The notes under the pieces were generated by a model. It saw nothing but the letters and a program-made list of their open reading frames with translations, was not told where the DNA came from and ran no database searches. Positions 8,233 through 17,183 of a stretch of 64,000 nt of DNA are shown here, one piece after another (the stretch's first letter is position 1; every line of letters begins with the position of its first letter). The position numbers and the translations under genes were made by a program. The DNA lies in contig RFGH01000057.1 in assembly GCA_003696675.1 (NCBI GenBank), positions 1 through 64,000 of the forward strand. The letters are read 5' to 3'. Source of the stretch: Planctomycetota bacterium. GTDB lineage: Bacteria > Planctomycetota > Phycisphaerae > Phycisphaerales > UBA1924.

Positions 8233-9915
8233 TCAGACCTGCAACACCCCGGTCTTGAAGGGCTGGTCGTAGTTCCAGCCTTGGGCGGCCGCGTCGAGTG
8301 CGGCTATGAGTTCTTCGCGGGTTTTATGCGGCTCGATGATCCGGTCCACCCAGCCACGGGCGGCCCCATATCGGATGTCCTGTTGCTCGTTGTAGCTGGC
8401 TCGAACCGCGGCGAGGATCTGGTCGTGGGTCTCTTTGTCGATCGTTTCGCCCTTGCGCTCGCGGGATTTCTCCTCGATCATCGCCAGCGTGCCGCAGGCG
8501 GATGCCGCGCCCATCACCGCGCACTTTGACCCCGGCCAAGCGAAGGCCAGGAACTGGTCGAATGCACGCCCGCACATGGCGTAGTTGCCCGCGCCGTAAG
8601 AACCTCCCAGAATCACTACGATCTTGGGCACGACGCAGTTGGACATCGCATTGACCATCTTGGCGCCAGCGCGGATGATGCCGCCCTGCTCGCTATCGCG
8701 ACCGACCATGAAGCCGGTCGTGTCGTGCAGAAAAATCAGCGGAATCTTGCGCTGGTTGCAGTCCATAATGAATCGGGCGGCCTTGTCCGCCGAGTCATCG
8801 TAGATCACCCGTGGCATGTTGGTCGATTTGCTCGGGCCGGCTTTGCCGCCGGGCATCTGGCGTGTTGTCAGCTTGCCCTGATTCGCGACAATGCCGACCG
8901 CGTGCCCGCCGATCTTGGCATACCCGCACACCAGAGACTGGCCGTATTCGGGCTTGTACTCATCGAAATCAGGCGCGAGCGAGGTGTGTCCGTCCGCGTT
9001 CGGCTCGCCTCTGGCATCCACAATGCAGGCCACGATGTCTTTCGCGTCGTACTGCTCGCCCGGCTTGTCCGTGAAGATGTCGTAGACATCGTCGCCCGAG
9101 CGAACCGGTTGCTGCTTGTGGCGGGCCGCCGGGTCGATGGCGGGCCGGGCAGGGGGGTACTTCGCCACGAGCGAACGCAGCCGTCGCAGACAGGCCTCGT
9201 CGTCCGGTTCGCGGAAGTCGATCGTCCCGGAGATCTGGGCGTGCATCTTCGCGCCCCCAAGATCCTCGTCGGACACATCCTGACCGATCGCGGCCTTCAC
9301 CAGCGCCTGGCCCGCCAGGTACAAACCCGAGCCCTCGGTCATCAGCAGCGTGTCGCAAAGGACGGGCAGATACCCTCCCCCCGCGACGCAGAAACCCATG
9401 ATCGCCGCGATCTGAGGAATCCCCGCGGCGGAGATCACTGCGTTGTTGCGGAAGATGCGACCGAAGTCGTCCGTATCGGGGAAGACATCTTCCTGCATGG
9501 GCAAGAACACGCCGGCCGAATCGACCAGGTAGATCAACGGCAGGCGGGCGGCCATGGCGACCTGCTGGGCCCGGATGATCTTCTTGCAGGTCATCGGGAA
9601 GAACGCACCGGCTTTCACCGTGGCGTCGTTGGCGATGATCATGTGCAGCCGCCCCTGAACCGGGGCAATACCGGTCACGACACCCGCACCCGGGGCGCCG
9701 CCGTGCTCCCTGTACATCCCATAGGCCGCCCAGAGTCCGAGCTCCTGGAAGAACGAGCCCGGGTCGATCAGGCGGCTGATCCGCTCACGGGCGGTCAGTC
9801 GGCCCTTCGCGTGCTGGCGTTCGATCGCCTTCGGTCCGCCCCCGAGTTCTATCGTGGATGCCTGGGTCAGGAACTCCTCGGCGAGGGACTTCAGGCTTGT
9901 CGTCGCGGTGGTCAT
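8233..9915 (-). CDS. mccB: Acyl-CoA carboxylase carboxyltransferase (beta) subunit, methylcrotonoyl-CoA type
   Basis: A 560-residue carboxyltransferase that moves carboxyl from carboxybiotin to an acyl-CoA. Both crotonase-like halves are present. The block LIYLVDSAGVFLPMQEDVFPD and the segment GLYLAGQALVKAAIGQ, followed by DLGGAKMHA, resemble MccB more than PccB. Neighbouring HMG-CoA lyase and a LiuC-like hydratase support 3-methylcrotonyl-CoA as substrate. It is the first gene of the minus-strand operon. The biotin carboxylase/BCCP (alpha) subunit needed for activity is not in the window; a divergent desaturase lies on the other side. Geranyl-CoA carboxylase is the main alternative. Confidence 0.9.
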   Translation of the reverse strand: MTTATTSLKSLAEEFLTQASTIELGGGPKAIERQHAKGRLTARERISRLIDPGSFFQELGLWAAYGMYREHGGAPGAGVVTGIAPVQGRLHMIIANDATVKAGAFFPMTCKKIIRAQQVAMAARLPLIYLVDSAGVFLPMQEDVFPDTDDFGRIFRNNAVISAAGIPQIAAIMGFCVAGGGYLPVLCDTLLMTEGSGLYLAGQALVKAAIGQDVSDEDLGGAKMHAQISGTIDFREPDDEACLRRLRSLVAKYPPARPAIDPAARHKQQPVRSGDDVYDIFTDKPGEQYDAKDIVACIVDARGEPNADGHTSLAPDFDEYKPEYGQSLVCGYAKIGGHAVGIVANQGKLTTRQMPGGKAGPSKSTNMPRVIYDDSADKAARFIMDCNQRKIPLIFLHDTTGFMVGRDSEQGGIIRAGAKMVNAMSNCVVPKIVVILGGSYGAGNYAMCGRAFDQFLAFAWPGSKCAVMGAASACGTLAMIEEKSRERKGETIDKETHDQILAAVRASYNEQQDIRYGAARGWVDRIIEPHKTREELIAALDAAAQGWNYDQPFKTGVLQV

Positions 9916-10090
9916 GCGGCTTTCACCCTCGGTTCACGGTGCGGCAGGGGGAGCGTGGTAGGGTATTCGCGAATGTTGAGCGCGACGGAGCAGTTCTGGC
10001 AAACCCGGACCCGTTCATCCGAAGTATGATGGATCACGGAGGGCGAACGCTCGTCGACCTCCGTGTCTGTTTGAACAACCCGGTCTACGG

Positions 10091-11107
10091 ATGGCCGGGG
10101 ACGAAGTGACAGAGATTTCCCGCGAGCGTGAAAGGTCACGGTTGACCAACTTCCCGATTCCGGCCGGTTCCGCAAAGGGCGGCGGCAAGCTACCTATCGC
10201 AACACACGCCGATCTGGTCCTCGATCCCACCCGGGCGGTGCGGATCGCGACGCTTATCACGATCGTGCTTCCGCTCATCGGACTGATCGCGGGCATGATC
10301 CTGCTGTGGCCGATCGGCTTCGGCTGGACCGCGCTCGGTCTGCTCCTTGCTTTCTATGTCTTTACGGGACTTGGCATTACGGTGGGCTTCCACCGGTATT
10401 TCACGCACAAATCATTCGAGACCAGCCGGGTGATGAAGTGGATCTTGGGCATCGCCGGGTCCATGGCCTGCGAGGGTTCGATCCTGTATTGGGTCGCAAC
10501 CCACCGGTGCCACCACCAGCATTCGGATTCCGAGCACGACCCACACTCGCCGCACCACCATGGCAAGGGTGTGTGGGCGATGATCAAAGGTGCCTGGCAC
10601 GCCCATGTCGGATGGATGCTGCCCGGAGAGCAACCCAATGTACACCGCTACGCGCCGGACCTGGCCCGCGACCGCAATGTCCTGTGGATGAGCCGGCTGT
10701 TCCCCCTCTGGGTGCTACTCGGCTTGGCCATACCGACCGTTCTGGGTGGGGTGATCACCCTGAGCTGGTCCGGGGCACTGCTGGGCCTGATCTGGGGCGG
10801 GCTGGTGCGGGTGCTGCTGGTGCACCACATCACCTGGAGCATCAACTCGGTCTGCCACATCTGGGGCAGCCGCCCGTTTGCCAGCCATGATCACAGCCGC
10901 AACAACCTGATTTTCGGCATCTTTGCGTTTGGCGAAGGCTGGCACAACAACCATCACGCTTTCCCGACCTCAGCCCGGCACGGCCTGCGATGGTGGGAAC
11001 TCGATACCTCCTACATAGTGATCAAGGGGCTGTCGTGGATCGGCGTCACCCGCGATGTGAAGGTGCCGAGCCGCGAGCGGATTGAGGCGAAAAAGAAGGC
11101 CGCGTAG
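10091..11107 (+). CDS. Acyl-CoA/fatty-acid delta-9-type desaturase
   Basis: A membrane di-iron desaturase of 338 residues. The three histidine boxes are intact: HRYFTH, HRCHHQH and HNNHHAF. Two pairs of membrane segments lie around them (about residues 50-95 and 205-245). This is the layout of stearoyl/acyl-CoA desaturases, which insert a cis double bond using O2 and an electron donor. The start is uncertain: ATG 10091 lacks a clear Shine-Dalgarno sequence, and GTG 10106 is possible. It is divergent from the carboxyltransferase gene and is not obviously in an operon. It probably adjusts membrane fluidity. Confidence 0.92.
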   Translation: MAGDEVTEISRERERSRLTNFPIPAGSAKGGGKLPIATHADLVLDPTRAVRIATLITIVLPLIGLIAGMILLWPIGFGWTALGLLLAFYVFTGLGITVGFHRYFTHKSFETSRVMKWILGIAGSMACEGSILYWVATHRCHHQHSDSEHDPHSPHHHGKGVWAMIKGAWHAHVGWMLPGEQPNVHRYAPDLARDRNVLWMSRLFPLWVLLGLAIPTVLGGVITLSWSGALLGLIWGGLVRVLLVHHITWSINSVCHIWGSRPFASHDHSRNNLIFGIFAFGEGWHNNHHAFPTSARHGLRWWELDTSYIVIKGLSWIGVTRDVKVPSRERIEAKKKAA

Positions 11108-11232
11108 ACAGATTCAAGGGTCAGGTTGATCCGCGTCGCGGACGGCTATGTCGCCACGAGCAGCATGAGTTTTACAGAACATATATTCTCGGACCTAGAG
11201 CGTGCTCGCTCCTGCCGCCCTTGGCTGTGTGG

Positions 11233-12126
11233 TCAGCCGTGATTTGGGGCATGCACCCGCAGCCGCACGGGATGGGATTTGAAGGTCAACAGATCGTTCG
11301 GCCCGGGTGTGGCCGGCAGAATGGACGACGGCCTCGGGCGTTCGCCGTCGATCTGGAGATTCCCGGGGCGGGTGGCGCGGATCTCGAAACGCTCGGCACG
11401 GATGCGCTGCAGTCCGGATGACCTGAGTTTGCAGCGTAGGAAGTTCCATGCGGTCCCGAGCGAGGTGCTTGACGGCAGAAGCGCGAGATCCAAACGCGCG
11501 TCGGTAGGGTCCGCGTCGTGATTCGGGTCCATCCTCAACGCGTAGGCCGGGATGTTGGTGACAATCGCGGTCCCGGTGAACTGCTCCTCGATGGTTCGGT
11601 CGTCAGCACGAATGGTCAGGTGGGATGGCCTAGGGCGAAATGTTTCGTGAAGGACCGGTCGGACATAGGCAAGGTGCCCCCCCTTGCTCCCGCGAATGTC
11701 CTCGACGCGATGGATCACCGACGCGTCGAGCCCCAGCGAGCACATGAGGCAAAAGGGGACACCGTTTACATTCCCCAGATCGATTTCGAGCGGGGGGTGT
11801 TGCAGCTCGAGGACCTGAAGGGCCCCCAACGGATCCCTCGGCATGCGGAAGTACCGGGCAAAGAGATTCTCGGTGCCGGTGGCGAGGTGATAAATCGGGA
11901 CACCGGCATCCGCGGCCGGGCCGGCTGCATGGTGAATGGTTCCATCCCCTCCTACCACCACGAGCCGATCGGATCCCTCGGCCGCGCCGCGGATGTCCAG
12001 ATCCGGCGTGAGATCCGGTCGGAAAACGGTGTGCCCTCTCCCGCGGAGCAGGGCATCGAGCGCTCCGGCGAGTCCGAGGGCCTTGCCCCGCCCGGAGCGT
12101 GGATTGGCGACGATGGTGACGCGCAT
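11233..12126 (-). CDS. Diacylglycerol/lipid kinase family protein (DagK catalytic-like)
   Basis: A 297-residue protein of the diacylglycerol/sphingosine kinase superfamily. The nucleotide-binding NPRSGRG is at residues 8-14 and the GGDGTIHHAA motif is near residue 65, followed by ATGTENLFARYF in place of the usual GTxNDFA. The C-terminal beta domain keeps LQIDGE. The ATG at 12126 starts directly at the first beta strand. A longer frame to 12333 would run into the divergent methionine aminopeptidase gene. Substrates in this family range from diacylglycerol to phosphatidylglycerol and sphingoid bases, so the substrate is open. Confidence 0.88.
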   Translation of the reverse strand: MRVTIVANPRSGRGKALGLAGALDALLRGRGHTVFRPDLTPDLDIRGAAEGSDRLVVVGGDGTIHHAAGPAADAGVPIYHLATGTENLFARYFRMPRDPLGALQVLELQHPPLEIDLGNVNGVPFCLMCSLGLDASVIHRVEDIRGSKGGHLAYVRPVLHETFRPRPSHLTIRADDRTIEEQFTGTAIVTNIPAYALRMDPNHDADPTDARLDLALLPSSTSLGTAWNFLRCKLRSSGLQRIRAERFEIRATRPGNLQIDGERPRPSSILPATPGPNDLLTFKSHPVRLRVHAPNHG

Positions 12127-12223
12127 CGGGCGGATCGTTGCACCGATTGGGTGATTCGGGGCGGACCGGGCCTGTGAAATCTCAGCCGGACGCGTCGAGG
12201 GGCAATCCCTATCATCCTGTCTG

Positions 12224-13045
12224 ATGCGACCAATGGTGCGAAGCGAGAGCGATGTTGAAGGCGCAAGGGCGGCGGCCGAGCTGGTGGTTGAGACGCACCG
12301 CGCCCTCGCCCGATTCCTCCGCGACGGGCTCACCCTGGCGGAGATCGACGCTTTCGTCGGGAAGACGCTGGAAGGGTTCGGCGCGTCGAGTTGCTTCTAT
12401 CGGTACAACCCCGGGCGCATGCCGCCCTTTCCATCGCAGTCGTGCCTGAGTGTGAACGAGTGCGTTGTTCACGGCACGGCGGGGTATCTGACAAGGCCCC
12501 TTCGGCAAGGGGATCTGCTCAAAGTTGACATCGGGGTCAAGTATCGCGGCTGGATCGGCGACGCGGCGTGGACATATTCCTTCGGGCAGCCGAGCGAGGT
12601 CAATCGGAGGCTGATGGAATCCGGGAAAGAGTCGCTGCGTCAGGGCGTGCGACAACTTCGACCCGGAAACACCTACATGGAGTGGGCGAGGACGGTCCAG
12701 CGGGTGGTGGAAGACAAGTATGGATTTCATCTGATTCGGGGGCTCGGCGGACACGGGTACGGCCGCGCGCTCCACGCTTCGCCATGGATCAGCAATGTCG
12801 TGCCGAGCTATCCGGGCGAATGGCCGGATGGAAATCTGCCCTGCGAACCGGGCACGCTGATTGCAGTCGAGCCAATGATCGCGGTCGGCACGGGCCAGAC
12901 GCGGCAGGGCCGCAAGCAGTGGCCGATCTTCGTCGCAGACGGGTCGATGTCTGTGCATTACGAGCACGATGTTCTGATCTCCGAGCACGGGCCGGTAGTT
13001 CTGACGGCGGGATTGGAAGAGATCGAGGATGTGATCACACGATGA
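12224..13045 (+). CDS. map: Methionine aminopeptidase, type I
   Basis: Removes the initiator methionine from nascent proteins. The 273-residue pita-bread fold carries all five metal ligands: Asp102 (KVDIG), Asp113 (GWIGDA), His177 (GGHGYG), Glu216 (AVEPM) and Glu247 (YEHDV). There is no N-terminal zinc or SH3 extension, so it is of the short bacterial class. The substrate-site CVVHG segment is present. ATG 12236 is an alternative start. The stop overlaps trpA by four bases (ATGA), so the two are co-translated, which is an uncommon pairing. Genomes often hold more than one map copy, so this may not be the only one. Confidence 0.93.
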   Translation: MRPMVRSESDVEGARAAAELVVETHRALARFLRDGLTLAEIDAFVGKTLEGFGASSCFYRYNPGRMPPFPSQSCLSVNECVVHGTAGYLTRPLRQGDLLKVDIGVKYRGWIGDAAWTYSFGQPSEVNRRLMESGKESLRQGVRQLRPGNTYMEWARTVQRVVEDKYGFHLIRGLGGHGYGRALHASPWISNVVPSYPGEWPDGNLPCEPGTLIAVEPMIAVGTGQTRQGRKQWPIFVADGSMSVHYEHDVLISEHGPVVLTAGLEEIEDVITR

Positions 13046-13842
13046 GCCGGATTGAAGCTGCCTTTGCCGGGCTGAAAGAACGCGGGCATGGCGGGCTGAT
13101 GCCCTTTGTGTGCGCGGGGGCCCCCACGCTCGACGCGTTGACGGAAGTTCTTCCCGCGTTGAGCGATGCCGGCGCGGTCGTGATCGAGGTCGGTATTCCT
13201 TTTTCAGATCCGATCGCGGACGGGCCGGTGATCGCTGCTGCGATGCACGATGCCATCGGGCGGGGCATCACCCCGACCAAGGTTTTCGATCAGGTGCGAG
13301 CCGTGCGGGACCGGGTGTCGTCCGGGCTCGTGGCGATGGTGTCGGTGAGCCTAGTTCATGCCATGGGCGGAGGGGCGGCCTTTTGTGAGCGTGCCCGCGG
13401 GGCGGGCTTTGACGGCTGCATCTTTCCCGACGCCCCGCTGGAGGAGAGCGAGGAGCTCGGGGCGGCTTGCCGGGATCACGGCCTGACCTGCTCGCTCCTG
13501 ATCGCCCCCACCACTCCTAAGGACCGTGCGCGGCTGATTGCCGAGCGGTGCACGGGCTTTGTGTATTTGCTGGCCCGTGCGGGGATTACCGGGGAGCGGA
13601 GTGAAGCGCCCGAAGTGGCGGATCGAGTCCGGATGCTCAGGCGAGTAACGGCTCTGCCGATCGCCTGCGGGTTCGGGATCTCGACCCCGGACCATGTGCG
13701 GGCCGTGGTCGAGCACGCCGATGCCGCCATCGTCGGCACCGCGCTCGTCCGTCGGCTTGAACAGGCTGGCAACGGCTCCTTGAGACGAGTTTGTGAGGAT
13801 TTTCTGGCCGAGCTCTCGACCGGGTTGGTGTCGTTGGGGTGA
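13042..13842 (+). CDS. trpA: Tryptophan synthase alpha subunit
   Basis: Converts indole-3-glycerol phosphate to indole and glyceraldehyde 3-phosphate in a complex with TrpB. The 266-residue TIM barrel has the catalytic Glu49 (VIEVGIPFSDP) and Asp60 (IADGPV) at the same numbers as in the Salmonella enzyme. The phosphate-binding end of the barrel is also present (CGFGIST, IVGTALV). The ATG at 13042 overlaps the map stop. No other trp gene is in the window; trpB would normally be adjacent, so the pathway genes are dispersed here or the neighbour has been lost. Confidence 0.95.
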   Translation: MSRIEAAFAGLKERGHGGLMPFVCAGAPTLDALTEVLPALSDAGAVVIEVGIPFSDPIADGPVIAAAMHDAIGRGITPTKVFDQVRAVRDRVSSGLVAMVSVSLVHAMGGGAAFCERARGAGFDGCIFPDAPLEESEELGAACRDHGLTCSLLIAPTTPKDRARLIAERCTGFVYLLARAGITGERSEAPEVADRVRMLRRVTALPIACGFGISTPDHVRAVVEHADAAIVGTALVRRLEQAGNGSLRRVCEDFLAELSTGLVSLG

Positions 13843-13940
13843 AGGATATCTTGGCGTGGGCATGACGGATATAGAGTTTGGGCCGTCTACCATGCTCACC
13901 CCCGGGGCAACCCGGCTGAGCAAGGACGAGGAGCGGTCGC

Positions 13941-15317
13941 ATGGCGATGCCGGATGGGTTTGTGTGGGGTGTTGCTTCGGCGTCGTACCAGATCGAAGGT
14001 GCTACGAATCGTGACGGTCGATCGCCGAGTGTGTGGGACGAGTTCTCGTCCTCACCAGGGAAGACCTTCGACGGTCACACGGGCGAGGTCGCTTGCCGTA
14101 GCTATGAACGCCCCGAGGAAGACGCGGATCTGATCGCGGGGCTTGGGGCGACCGGGTATCGACTTTCAATCGCGTGGCCTCGGGTGTTGCCCGACGGCAC
14201 CGGGCGGGTCAATGAGGCCGGCTTGGCCTACTACGACCGTCTGATCGATGCATTGCTCGCGCGGGGCGTGGAGCCTTGGGTGACGCTGTTCCACTGGGAC
14301 ATGCCCGCGTGCCTGTATTACCGCGGAGGTTGGCTGAACCGAGATTCGGCGTCTTGGTTCGCTGAGTACACCCGCGCCGTGGTCGATCGGCTTTCGGATC
14401 GGGTCTCGCGTTGGTTCACGCTCAATGAGCCGCAGATTTTCCTTGGTCTCGGCCACAACGAGGGCACCCACGCTCCTGGTCTGAAGCTTTCACGCAAAGA
14501 TGTGCTGCGGGCGACCCATCACGCGTTGCTGGCTCACGGAGAGTCGGTGCAGATGATCCGGGCTCGGGCTCGCACGCCGAGTCAGATCGGCTGTGCCCCG
14601 GTGGGCAATCTGAAGTCGCCCGCCACAGAGAGCCAGGCGGACATCGACGCAGCCCGGTCGGCGACCTTCATGGTGCCGAGCGACGGATGGACCTTCAACT
14701 ATTCGTGGTATTGCGATCCGATGTTGCGCGGGCATTATCCGGAGGATGGGCTTGCCCTGTTCGGTCGGGATGTTCCGGCGTTCACGGACGCGGACATGCG
14801 GACAATTCACCAGCCGCTGGACTTTTTCGGTGTCAACATTTACAACTCGGAAGTCGTCCGTGCCGGCGAGAATGGGCCGGAACCGGCCAAGCGGTACGAG
14901 GGCTACCCGATCACCATGTTCCGTTGGCCGGTGCAGCCGGACGCGCTCTACTGGGGGCCGAAGTTCCTCCAGGAGCGTTACGGGTTGCCTGTGGTGATCA
15001 CCGAAAACGGGCTCGCATCAATGGACTGGGTCCACGCCGACGGAAAGGTGCATGACCCGGGGCGTATTGACTTCCTGACTCGCTACCTCTGCGAACTTCG
15101 CCGGGCGATTGCGGACGGTGTTGATGTTCGTGGCTACTTCCAGTGGTCCATCATGGACAACTACGAGTGGGCCGAGGGTTATGCGTTGCGGTTCGGGCTG
15201 GTCTATATGGATTATCAGACCGGCGAGCGGATTCCCAAAGATTCGTATTACTGGTACAAGAACCTGATCGCTTCGAACGGGGCTTCCCTGCCCGAGCGGC
15301 CGCTTCCCCTCCGATAA
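13941..15317 (+). CDS. GH1 beta-glucosidase
   Basis: A cytoplasmic family 1 glycoside hydrolase of 458 residues. The acid/base is Glu163 in TLNEP, the nucleophile is Glu355 in ITENG, and the substrate-binding QIEGA and WSxMDNYEWAEGY segments are typical of beta-glucosidases. No signal peptide is present. GAGGAG at 928-933 of the 13 kb block (13928-13933) lies seven bases before the ATG. It is the intracellular end of the beta-glucan pathway encoded to its right, where it would release glucose from imported cello- or laminari-oligosaccharides. The palindromic operator motif is not found in front of it but occurs just after its stop (15342). Confidence 0.95.
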   Translation: MAMPDGFVWGVASASYQIEGATNRDGRSPSVWDEFSSSPGKTFDGHTGEVACRSYERPEEDADLIAGLGATGYRLSIAWPRVLPDGTGRVNEAGLAYYDRLIDALLARGVEPWVTLFHWDMPACLYYRGGWLNRDSASWFAEYTRAVVDRLSDRVSRWFTLNEPQIFLGLGHNEGTHAPGLKLSRKDVLRATHHALLAHGESVQMIRARARTPSQIGCAPVGNLKSPATESQADIDAARSATFMVPSDGWTFNYSWYCDPMLRGHYPEDGLALFGRDVPAFTDADMRTIHQPLDFFGVNIYNSEVVRAGENGPEPAKRYEGYPITMFRWPVQPDALYWGPKFLQERYGLPVVITENGLASMDWVHADGKVHDPGRIDFLTRYLCELRRAIADGVDVRGYFQWSIMDNYEWAEGYALRFGLVYMDYQTGERIPKDSYYWYKNLIASNGASLPERPLPLR

Positions 15318-15341
15318 ATGCAGGCCGGGGACGGGCGCCTC

Positions 15342-15352
15342 GGAACTGTTAC
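15342..15352. promoter_or_regulatory. Operator-like palindrome, upstream copy
   Basis: GGAACTGTTAC matches the shared palindrome GTAACAGTTAC (read on either strand) at 10 of 11 positions. It lies 122 bases upstream of the perfect copy at 15464. It may be an auxiliary operator for the gene at 15543. Confidence 0.5.
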
Positions 15353-15431
15353 AGTCTTGCTGGTTGGGTTCCGTCCGGGAGGCATGCCCTTCTGTGGACC
15401 TGTTTTCCCCTTCACTGGCAAGGAAATGGCA

Positions 15432-15474
15432 TTGACAGGCGGCTGTGGTCTGGTACATTGTCCGTAACAGTTAC
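15432..15474 (+). promoter_or_regulatory. Promoter with overlapping LacI-type operator
   Basis: TTGACA at 15432-15437, a 16-base spacer, TACATT at 15454-15459, then a perfect 11-base palindrome GTAACAGTTAC at 15464-15474. This covers the expected transcription start. It drives the secreted protein at 15543. The operator begins 26 bases after the end of the -35 box, the same distance as in the promoter at 22405-22447. Confidence 0.75.
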
Positions 15475-15542
15475 GCACTGTCTGCGATCCCGGTCGGTCG
15501 GGTCTCGCGGTTCACCGGACCACTTGAAGAGGGAGTTCATTC

Positions 15543-16208
15543 ATGGGCATGCTGAAGATCGGAGCGGCCGCGCTCCTCGCGATGACGGGCGCCGCCAACG
15601 CGCAGAATCTCCTCACCAACGGAAGCTTCGAGACCCCGGGTCCGGGCTTCATCCTGTTCCAAGGGTGGGAGAACTACAACAATGTGTTTGCCGATGTCTC
15701 GGTTGAAGTCCCGGCGTTCGACGGCACAACTTCGGCCAAGATGTTCGGACAGTTCGGGGGCGTGCAGAGCGACCAGGTCTTGCTGCAGACCGTCACGGGA
15801 ATCAATCCCGGCCAGTCCTACACCCTGAGCGCCCAATTGTGGCACAACAGCTTCGATGCCGTTGCCCCGGGCAATCTCATTCTGTTGCAGATGGTGTTCC
15901 AAGACGCCGGCGGCAACGCGATCGAAGTGAACGAGGTCGAGGCCCTGGTCCCGAATGTCACCCCTACCGACCAGTGGAACGAGGCCACCCTGACCGCGAT
16001 CGCTCCGGCCGGCACCAGCCAGATCCTGGTCGCGCTGCTCCATCTCCAGCTCGACGGTGTCGCCCCCGGCGCGAGCTTCTGGGACAATATTGTTCTCGAG
16101 GAAGGTGAGCCCCAGGTTTCGTGCCCCGCCGATCTGAACAACGACGGCGTGCTGAACATCTTCGATATCCAGGCCTTCCTGAACCTGTACAACCAGGGCT
16201 GCCCGTAA
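15543..16208 (+). CDS. Secreted carbohydrate-binding-like protein with GC-type dockerin tail
   Basis: A 221-residue exported protein. A signal peptide ends near GAANAQ. The body (about 22-185) starts LLTNGSFETPG and has a jelly-roll pattern like CenC-type carbohydrate-binding modules. The last 28 residues begin CPADLNNDGVLNIFDI and end in NQGCP, the GC-type dockerin domain found at the C-termini of Phycisphaerae secreted proteins. It is one of the few copies here with a good D-x-N-x-D calcium loop. GGGAG precedes the ATG. It sits behind the operator-controlled promoter at 15432, so it is probably induced with the glucan locus. A binding role on the cell surface is inferred. Confidence 0.85.
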   Translation: MGMLKIGAAALLAMTGAANAQNLLTNGSFETPGPGFILFQGWENYNNVFADVSVEVPAFDGTTSAKMFGQFGGVQSDQVLLQTVTGINPGQSYTLSAQLWHNSFDAVAPGNLILLQMVFQDAGGNAIEVNEVEALVPNVTPTDQWNEATLTAIAPAGTSQILVALLHLQLDGVAPGASFWDNIVLEEGEPQVSCPADLNNDGVLNIFDIQAFLNLYNQGCP

Positions 16209-16237
16209 GTCCTGATCTGCTGAGCAAGCAAGCAGCG

Positions 16238-16270
16238 AACGCCGGAGCAATCCGGCGTTTGTTGTTTTTT
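16238..16270 (+). terminator. Rho-independent terminator
   Basis: A perfect 9-base stem AACGCCGGA/TCCGGCGTT (16238-16246 and 16251-16259) with a GCAA tetraloop is followed by TGTTGTTTTTT. It lies 30 bases after the stop of the gene at 15543. Confidence 0.9.
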
Positions 16271-16322
16271 ATGTTCGGCGTTCGATGCCTTCGGGCATCC
16301 AGCGGGCAGGCCCGGAGCCGGC

Positions 16323-17183
16323 TTAGCCCTTGACCGCCCCTGTCGTCAGGCCCGAGATGAACTGCTTCTGCAGCATCAGGAAGAGCACGGCAACGGGTGC
16401 GATGGAAACCACAGTCCCTGCCATCATCAGCCCGTAGTCGGACCGGTAGAGGCCGCGGAGCTGTGCGATGGCGACAGACAGAGGCTGCTTGTCCGAGGAT
16501 TGAAGCACGATCTGGGGCGAGATGAAGTTGTTCCACATGCCTAGGAATGTGATGAGCAGGAACGCCCCCACCATCGGGCGGATCAGGGGTAGGGCGATGG
16601 CGAAGAAGATCTCCACCTCCGAGCAGCCGTCCATACGGGCTGCCTCGAGCAGCTGGTCCGGCACCGACTGGGTGACCGCCTGTCGGAAGAGGAACACGCC
16701 GAACGCGGGGGCGAGGAATGGCAGGATCAGCCCCGGCACGGTGTCGAGAAGCCCAAGGTGATAGAGCAGTTCGTATCCGGGCGCGATCAGCAGCGTAGGG
16801 GGCAGGACGATCAGGGCGAGCACGCCCAGGGTCACGCCGTTGCGTCCCCGGAAGCGGAACTTTGCCAGGGCATAGCCCGCCGCGGCGCAGATGAGCGTGG
16901 CTAGGACGGCGGTCGTGGAGCTGTAAAAGACCGAGTTGAGGAAGGCCCCGCCGAAGCCAAGGTCAAAGAGATTGTGGTAGTTCTCGAGGGTCAGCCGGTC
17001 CCAGCCGATCGTGCCCGGTGCGTCGCCCGGGGGCAGGAACATCGAACGCGAAAAGTCTTCCTTGTTCTTGAGCGATGCGAGGATCAGCCACAGGAACGGG
17101 ACCAGCGTGACCACGGCCAGCACGCCGAGGAGGGTGTGCAGCAACGCACGGCGCCAGAGTGGGGTTCGGCGTCCGACGCTCAT
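16323..17183 (-). CDS. ABC sugar transporter permease, MalG/LacG type
   Basis: Inner-membrane permease of a carbohydrate-uptake ABC transporter, 286 residues and six predicted helices. The EAA loop that docks the ATPase reads LEAARMDGCSEVEIFF followed by PLIRP. The ATG at 17183 overlaps the stop of the MalF-type gene by four bases. It is the last gene of the operon that begins at 22355. No ATP-binding subunit is encoded in the locus, so a shared MsmK/MalK-like ATPase from elsewhere is probably needed. A beta-glucan oligosaccharide substrate is inferred from the surrounding hydrolases. Confidence 0.92.
   Translation of the reverse strand: MSVGRRTPLWRRALLHTLLGVLAVVTLVPFLWLILASLKNKEDFSRSMFLPPGDAPGTIGWDRLTLENYHNLFDLGFGGAFLNSVFYSSTTAVLATLICAAAGYALAKFRFRGRNGVTLGVLALIVLPPTLLIAPGYELLYHLGLLDTVPGLILPFLAPAFGVFLFRQAVTQSVPDQLLEAARMDGCSEVEIFFAIALPLIRPMVGAFLLITFLGMWNNFISPQIVLQSSDKQPLSVAIAQLRGLYRSDYGLMMAGTVVSIAPVAVLFLMLQKQFISGLTTGAVKG

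Noticed and set aside
9912..10175. 87-codon minus-strand frame with a CxxC (VCQNC) in the gap before the desaturase
   Set aside because: Overlaps the desaturase start, has no ribosome-binding site and no known family.
16284..16299. Short hairpin GATGCC-TTCG-GGCATC near the end of the permease operon
   Set aside because: No T-run follows on either strand, so it is not called a terminator; the operon's end signal remains unseen.
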